DNA of 11,292 nucleotides. Origin: Sporosarcina sp. (GTDB taxonomy: Bacteria; Bacillota; Bacilli; Bacillales_A; Planococcaceae). Where the stretch lies: assembly GCA_029263945.1 (NCBI GenBank), contig JARIDM010000249.1:1-11292 (forward strand). Direction: 5' to 3'. Positions 7,556 to 11,292 of the stretch are shown piece by piece (position 1 is the first letter of the stretch; each line of letters begins with the position of its first letter). Under the pieces are notes generated by a model that ran no database searches, was not told the origin of the DNA, and was given only the letters and a program-made list of their open reading frames with translations. A program made the translations under genes and the position numbers.

Positions 7556-8002
7556 TTATTCTTCAACTACATGTACTTTTAGTGTTGCTGTTACTTCGTG
7601 ATGTATCTTCACTGGAATCTCTGTCTTGCCAAGTGAACGAATGACATCAGGTAATTCCATACGACGACGGTCAATTTGAATGCCTTCTTTTTTCTTTAAT
7701 TCATCTGCAATTTGTTTAGATGTAATTGAACCAAATAATCTACCATCTTCTCCGGACTTTGCCTTCATTTCAACAGTTACTTTTTCAAGTTGTTCTTTTA
7801 GTTTTTTTGCTTCTTCAAGTTCCTCAGCAGCATTTTTCTCTGCTAACTTTTCTTGTCCTTTTAATCTACTTAAGCTTGCAGGTGTCGCCTCAATTGCTAA
7901 TTTGTTTTTCAGTAAAAAATTTTGTGCGTATCCAACTGATACGTCTTTTACCTCGCCTTTTTTTCCTTTGCCTTTAACGTCCTCTAAAAAAATAACTTTC
8001 AT
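7556..8002 (-). CDS. rplI: 50S ribosomal protein L9
   Basis: The 148-residue protein is standard length for bL9. The N-terminal domain begins MKVIFLEDVKGKGKKGEV and contains the L9 signature around GEVKDVSVGYAQNFLL (residues 16-31). A long, highly charged connecting helix follows (about 40-80, Glu/Lys/Ala-rich), then the C-terminal domain (about 85-148). L9 binds 23S rRNA near the L1 stalk and helps maintain reading frame and factor access. The gene starts 2 nt after the gdpP stop codon; its GGGGGA lies 8 nt before the ATG within the last gdpP codons, so translation is probably coupled. The gdpP-rplI-helicase order is conserved in Firmicutes. Confidence 0.97.
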   Translation of the reverse strand: MKVIFLEDVKGKGKKGEVKDVSVGYAQNFLLKNKLAIEATPASLSRLKGQEKLAEKNAAEELEEAKKLKEQLEKVTVEMKAKSGEDGRLFGSITSKQIADELKKKEGIQIDRRRMELPDVIRSLGKTEIPVKIHHEVTATLKVHVVEE

Positions 8003-8004
8003 TT

Positions 8005-9975
8005 TTATGATCCCCCTTCAATTTGATTGTTGAGTACGGCGTTTAACTGTTCAACCGCTTCTTCTACTGTTTTTACAGACAATTGACAGGCTGCATTCGT
8101 TAAATGTCCCCCGCCGCCTAATTCTTCCATCGTAATTTGTACATTAAGCTCTCCAAGAGATCTGGCACTAATGCCTATCTTACCATCTGAACGGAGTGCA
8201 ACGACAAATGATGCTGTAACACCCTTCATCGTTAATAAAATATCTGCTGTTTGTGCAATGAGTACTGAACCATAAACTTGCCCTTCATTGCCCTTCGCAA
8301 TCGCAATTTCACCGTCAAGCATTTCAACAGTCTCTATAATTCTTGAACGTTCGATATACGTATCAATATCCTCTTTTAACAAACGTTGCACAAGTGCAGT
8401 ATCTGCTCGGTTTGTACGAAGGTAGGAAGCTGCCTCAAACGTTCTTGAACCTGTTCGGAGCGTAAAACTCTTTGTGTCTACAATAATCCCCGCTAATAAT
8501 GCGGTAGATTCAAGCATGGTTAGCTTTTCCTCTTTTGGTTGATACTCGAGTAGCTCGGTCACTAACTCAGCTGTAGAAGAAGCATAGGGCTCCATATAAA
8601 CGAGTAATGTGTTATCAATGAATTCTTCCCCACGACGGTGATGATCGATGACAACGACCTTCTCTGCCTTATGCACGATGCGTTCATCAATGACTAGACT
8701 CGGCTTATGCGTATCAACGACAATGACAAGAGATTTATCTGTAATCATAGCAAGCGCATCTTCTGGTTCAATAAACTGTTCATACAACTTTTCATCACGT
8801 TGTATTTCTTCCATCAGCCGCGTGACACTTCCGTCAAGTTCTTCATAGTTAATGATGACATAGCCTTCTACTTTATTCATACGTGCCATTTTCCTCACGC
8901 CGATCGCAGCCCCAATAGCATCCATATCAGGCATCTTGTGACCCATAATGAACACTTGATCACTGTCTTTAATTAAGTCACGCATCGCATGTGAAATGAC
9001 CCTTGCACGTACCCGCGTACGTTTCTCCGCGGGATTTGTTTTGCCACCGTAAAATCTAACTTTGCCATCTGCTTGTTTGATGGCTACTTGGTCACCCCCA
9101 CGTCCGAGGACTAAGTCAAGACTCGATTGTGCTAACTCACCAAGTTCTATAAGAGAAGTAGAACCAGCACCCACACCTATGCTCAATGTTAAGGCGCTAC
9201 TTTGTTCTGCCGTTTCCTCACGAATATGATCTAAAATAGAAAACCTTGCCCCTTCGATTTCTTCTAAAGCAGCTTCATTAAAAACAGCTAAAAAACGATC
9301 CGAAGAAATTCTTTTCACGTAGACACCATATTCTTTCGCCCAGTTTGTAACAAGTGAAGTAACAAGTGAATTCAATTTACTTTTCATTTGATCATCCATC
9401 GCTTGTGATAGCTCGTCGTAGTTATCAACGAGTATAATCCCAAGCACTGTTCGGTCCGCGTCATAAAGTGTTTTAATTTCTAATGTTTCTGTTACATCGA
9501 ATAAGTAGATTAACTTTTCTTCCAGATTATAATAAACTTTGTAAGATTTATCGGCAACTGTGATAATCGGGAGTTCCGAGTTTTCTCCCATTGTTGCCGT
9601 ATGCAATTCCTCAGATAAGTCTACTAAGCTTTTCCCAATTAAGGACCCCTTATCAAAAATCTTTGAAGTATACGGATTTGCCCATTCTATACCATGCGCA
9701 TCATTAATTAAAATGATCCCGATCGGCAATTCTAATAGGGCCTCTTCTCCAACTTTTTTCATTCGATAGGAAAGGGTTTCTATATGTTTCTCTGTTGCGA
9801 CATACGTTTGGTCTTCAACTTTCCAAGCGATACCGATGGTTGCAATAAACAGAACAGAAAAGAAGAGCCCCGTCCAAAACTGAAATATGAGTAGAAAAAC
9901 TGCCGCTATTAAACCAAGAAACGACAATATTGCTAACGGGTAGCGTATAGTCCTTTTTCTAAAAAAAGATTTCAA
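8005..9975 (-). CDS. gdpP: GdpP (YybT), membrane cyclic-di-AMP phosphodiesterase (TTG start)
   Basis: The 656-residue protein (from TTG 9975) matches family length (659 in B. subtilis). Order: two membrane helices (about 10-50), a degenerate PAS domain that binds haem in B. subtilis GdpP (about 65-150), a degenerate GGDEF domain (about 165-300, with DRFLAV where active cyclases have GGDEF), and a DHH/DHHA1 phosphodiesterase (about 325-656). Catalytic metal ligands are intact: H346 and D350/D352 (GHKMPDMD), D421 (VDTHKP), D444-H445-H446 (DHH) and D500 (IVDTKSF). The DHHA1 GGGGH motif is at 620-624. It cleaves c-di-AMP to pApA and so tunes potassium, osmotic and cell-wall homeostasis. AAGGAG (9990-9985) lies 9 nt before TTG 9975 and abuts the alternative ATG 9984, so the TTG is preferred. 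That start gives MKSFFRKRTIRYP, resembling the family. Confidence 0.95.
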   Translation of the reverse strand: MKSFFRKRTIRYPLAILSFLGLIAAVFLLIFQFWTGLFFSVLFIATIGIAWKVEDQTYVATEKHIETLSYRMKKVGEEALLELPIGIILINDAHGIEWANPYTSKIFDKGSLIGKSLVDLSEELHTATMGENSELPIITVADKSYKVYYNLEEKLIYLFDVTETLEIKTLYDADRTVLGIILVDNYDELSQAMDDQMKSKLNSLVTSLVTNWAKEYGVYVKRISSDRFLAVFNEAALEEIEGARFSILDHIREETAEQSSALTLSIGVGAGSTSLIELGELAQSSLDLVLGRGGDQVAIKQADGKVRFYGGKTNPAEKRTRVRARVISHAMRDLIKDSDQVFIMGHKMPDMDAIGAAIGVRKMARMNKVEGYVIINYEELDGSVTRLMEEIQRDEKLYEQFIEPEDALAMITDKSLVIVVDTHKPSLVIDERIVHKAEKVVVIDHHRRGEEFIDNTLLVYMEPYASSTAELVTELLEYQPKEEKLTMLESTALLAGIIVDTKSFTLRTGSRTFEAASYLRTNRADTALVQRLLKEDIDTYIERSRIIETVEMLDGEIAIAKGNEGQVYGSVLIAQTADILLTMKGVTASFVVALRSDGKIGISARSLGELNVQITMEELGGGGHLTNAACQLSVKTVEEAVEQLNAVLNNQIEGGS

Positions 9976-9990
9976 TGTCGTCATCTCCTT
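9973..9990 (-). promoter_or_regulatory. Ribosome binding site that fixes the gdpP TTG start
   Basis: AAGGAG at 9990-9985 overlaps the yybS stop codon and is directly followed by an in-frame ATG (9984-9982, no spacing). A TTG at 9975-9973 has the normal 9-nt spacing and gives the family-like N-terminus. Confidence 0.7.
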
Positions 9991-10924
9991 AGTTTGGTTT
10001 TCCTCTTCCAATCCATTCACGAATATTCATCCCTACATCAATGATCCCAAGTAATATGGTAATCGGCGCGAGTAATATAGCCAAAATCGTTGAAATCACG
10101 GTTACCCATTTAGGTAATTTCTTTATATACACCAAATGATGAATGAGCGATATACCTTGTATAGTAAATAAAGCTCTCAAAATCATGGAGGCATTCACAA
10201 TGATTAAAAAGAAAGTTGTGCCTTCATCAACAGTTATAAACAGTGGTAACAATAAAAACACTAAGTAAACCCAGACTGTAACTGATGGTAACTTCATTGC
10301 CCGTAGAGGTGGAAACTTTGGAGTTGTGTGTCCTAAGCGATTAGCAAGTGCTAAATTCAGCATAACGATGATTAACCCTAAACCGAAAGATGCGATAATA
10401 AAAGCAGCCGGAATTGAGGCAACCGCCAGGTCCATAGACGCTTGCATCTGTTTTACAAAATCTACAGGAACTTCTCCGAAGGTTTCCATTAGCGTAAAAA
10501 TCTTTTCTTGTGAGTCTTGCAGCGTATCCATCATTTCTTCAATTACATTAATGCCGAGAAATAAAACAGTTGCCACATAAGTAGAGATGGTAATGATTAA
10601 AATTGTAAGTCCTGTCGCCATAAAAGTATAAAACTTTGTCTTCTCTGTTTTTATTGTATCGCCAATAACTAATCCAAGTGAACCAAATAAAATTCCAAAT
10701 GGAAACAATGCTAACCCACCTATTAAGGACAATATCATGCCTGTGGCCGTGACAAGTATTGATGCCGCACGGTCATAACGCAGTCGATATAGAATGATAG
10801 GTAATGGGATAAAATAGATTGTGATTAACCCAAGTAGCGGCACATAAACTGTGACAGCTAATAAAATGGCGAAAATCGCGATCATCATTGCGCCATAAGT
10901 GATTTTCCTTGCATTGTCTTGCAT
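9989..10924 (-). CDS. yybS: YybS, DUF2232 multi-pass membrane protein
   Basis: The 311-residue protein is strongly hydrophobic, with about eight predicted membrane helices: several in residues 8-125, an amphipathic region with acidic and Met-rich sequence (about 125-165, EEMMDTLQDSQEKIF), then more helices from about 168 to 295. It ends with a basic tail (GRGKPN). It belongs to the DUF2232/YybS family, distantly related to small-molecule transporter membrane components; no substrate is established and I do not assign one. It is conserved just upstream of gdpP in many Bacillales, which hints at a role linked to GdpP or the envelope, but this is context only. GGGGGAAG stands 7 nt before the ATG. 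It is the first gene after a candidate promoter and a leader of about 170 nt. Confidence 0.9.
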   Translation of the reverse strand: MQDNARKITYGAMMIAIFAILLAVTVYVPLLGLITIYFIPLPIILYRLRYDRAASILVTATGMILSLIGGLALFPFGILFGSLGLVIGDTIKTEKTKFYTFMATGLTILIITISTYVATVLFLGINVIEEMMDTLQDSQEKIFTLMETFGEVPVDFVKQMQASMDLAVASIPAAFIIASFGLGLIIVMLNLALANRLGHTTPKFPPLRAMKLPSVTVWVYLVFLLLPLFITVDEGTTFFLIIVNASMILRALFTIQGISLIHHLVYIKKLPKWVTVISTILAILLAPITILLGIIDVGMNIREWIGRGKPN

Positions 10925-11097
10925 AATTTAACTTCCCCCGATTACTCGTTTAATCTATTTATGTAGTATATGTACCCTAACATATAGATAAACTACTTTC
11001 TTTATTCAAAGTAAGAATACTAAACAATCCTTTATCTTTTTAATGACTCGAGACATATGACTATTTCTATTTTTGCTTAACTTTGATCGTACTTTTA
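10925..11097 (-). other. Predicted untranslated leader of yybS, no recognised element
   Basis: This AT-rich stretch of about 170 nt lies between the candidate promoter and the yybS start. I looked for riboswitch cores, T-box sequence, tRNAs, attenuator hairpins with U-runs and credible small genes with ribosome binding sites and found none. A 16-codon ORF (from the ATG inside CATATGTCTCGAG near 11056) lacks a ribosome binding site. The length alone leaves room for unrecognised control. Confidence 0.4.
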
Positions 11098-11127
11098 ATT
11101 ATATCACGATTTATCGAGAGACACCAA
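11098..11127 (-). promoter_or_regulatory. Candidate sigma-A promoter with extended -10 for the yybS-gdpP-rplI-dnaC cluster
   Basis: On the minus strand TGATATAAT (11106-11098) is a perfect extended -10 element. TTGGTG (11127-11122) is a half match to -35 at 18-nt spacing. It lies just downstream of the rpsR terminator. A short palindrome CGATTTATCG (11107-11116) fills the spacer and could be an operator or chance. Confidence 0.65.
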
Positions 11128-11160
11128 AAAAGAACGTGGGTTCCATTTATAAGATACATG

Positions 11161-11211
11161 AAAAAAGACCATTACTACACTTGTCTTGTGACAGTGTAAT
11201 AATGATCTTTT
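11161..11211 (-). terminator. Strong intrinsic terminator after rpsR
   Basis: On the minus strand a 19-bp stem (11211-11193 with 11181-11163, two G-U pairs) carries an 11-nt loop, with a T-run in its 3' flank ending near 11161. It begins 7 nt past the rpsR stop codon. It ends the ribosomal/ssb transcript and isolates it from yybS. An A/T-rich flank on the other side would also allow some function on the plus strand. Confidence 0.88.
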
Positions 11212-11218
11212 ATTTTAA

Positions 11219-11292
11219 TTATCTTTCTTCCGAGCTGAACGGAAGAAGTGCCATCGTACGTGAACGTTTAATAGCAACTGTTAGTTTACGCT
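11219..11292 (-). CDS. rpsR: 30S ribosomal protein S18, C-terminal end (cut by window edge)
   Basis: The last 23 codons and the stop are present, reading RKLTVAIKRSRTMALLPFSSEER. The IKRSR-x-MALLPF ending is diagnostic of bacterial S18 (bS18), which binds S6 on the platform of the 30S subunit. The rest of the gene lies beyond the right edge. In Bacillales it is usually the last gene of an rpsF-ssb-rpsR operon, and the strong terminator just after it fits that. Confidence 0.93.
   Translation of the reverse strand, partial: RKLTVAIKRSRTMALLPFSSEER

Noticed and set aside
7680..8033. Plus-strand ORF of 117 codons antisense to rplI
   Set aside because: It is Phe/Ser-rich, the mirror of the Lys/Glu-rich L9 helix, and shows no independent coding evidence.
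9007..9022. Perfect inverted repeat ACGTAC-CCGC-GTACGT inside gdpP
   Set aside because: It encodes the conserved Arg-rich TRVRAR segment of GdpP and has no T-run, so codon constraint explains it.
10925..11097. c-di-AMP or other riboswitch in the yybS leader
   Set aside because: The leader is AT-rich with no strong stems and none of the conserved blocks I can recognise; the only strong hairpin is the rpsR terminator upstream of the promoter.
11068..11159. Minus-strand ORF of 30 codons overlapping the yybS promoter region
   Set aside because: It has no ribosome binding site, overlaps the -35 and -10 elements and follows directly on the T-run of the rpsR terminator.

Overview
This window reads as a near-origin core chromosome segment from a low-GC Gram-positive bacterium of the Bacillales. 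The gene content (WalRK two-component system with YycH, YycI and WalJ, GdpP, YybS, L9, replicative helicase) and the protein sequences resemble Bacillus and, by impression only, the Planococcaceae (Sporosarcina-like). The family assignment is an inference; the order-level assignment is well supported. Every gene lies on the minus strand, so biological order runs from high to low coordinates.

Layout in transcription order. (1) 11292-11219 is the 3' end of rpsR (ribosomal protein S18), followed by a strong intrinsic terminator at 11211-11161. (2) A promoter near 11127-11098 and a leader of about 170 nt precede a compact cluster: yybS (DUF2232 membrane protein), gdpP (c-di-AMP phosphodiesterase), rplI (ribosomal protein L9) and the replicative DNA helicase (dnaC in Bacillus naming, dnaB elsewhere). 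Spacings are 13, 2 and 15 nt, and the cluster ends at a terminator at 6163-6113. (3) A short spacer holds an unexplained repeat at 6077-6102 and a promoter at about 5964-5969. It leads into walR, walK, yycH, yycI and walJ, with spacings of 5, -4, -14 and 12 nt, ending at a terminator at 418-368. (4) The window closes with the first 102 codons of an HtrA-type membrane-anchored serine protease, cut by the window edge.

The genes fit together as core growth functions. WalK senses the envelope and phosphorylates WalR, which controls cell-wall hydrolase genes; YycH and YycI are membrane-anchored modulators of WalK; WalJ is a metallo-beta-lactamase-fold nuclease encoded in the same operon; HtrA is a surface quality-control protease. 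GdpP degrades c-di-AMP, which ties osmotic and cell-wall homeostasis to a cluster that also encodes ribosome and replisome parts.

I found no mobile element, CRISPR array, tRNA, toxin-antitoxin pair or defence system. The window is a conserved core region and I see no previously undescribed system in it. The points most worth a second look are the absence of purA from its usual place between dnaC and walR, a repeated GAATATTTCCC element upstream of walR that resembles a Noc-binding site, an Asn at a position that is a zinc ligand in Staphylococcus aureus WalK, and two genes (yycI, gdpP) whose ribosome binding sites point to TTG starts.
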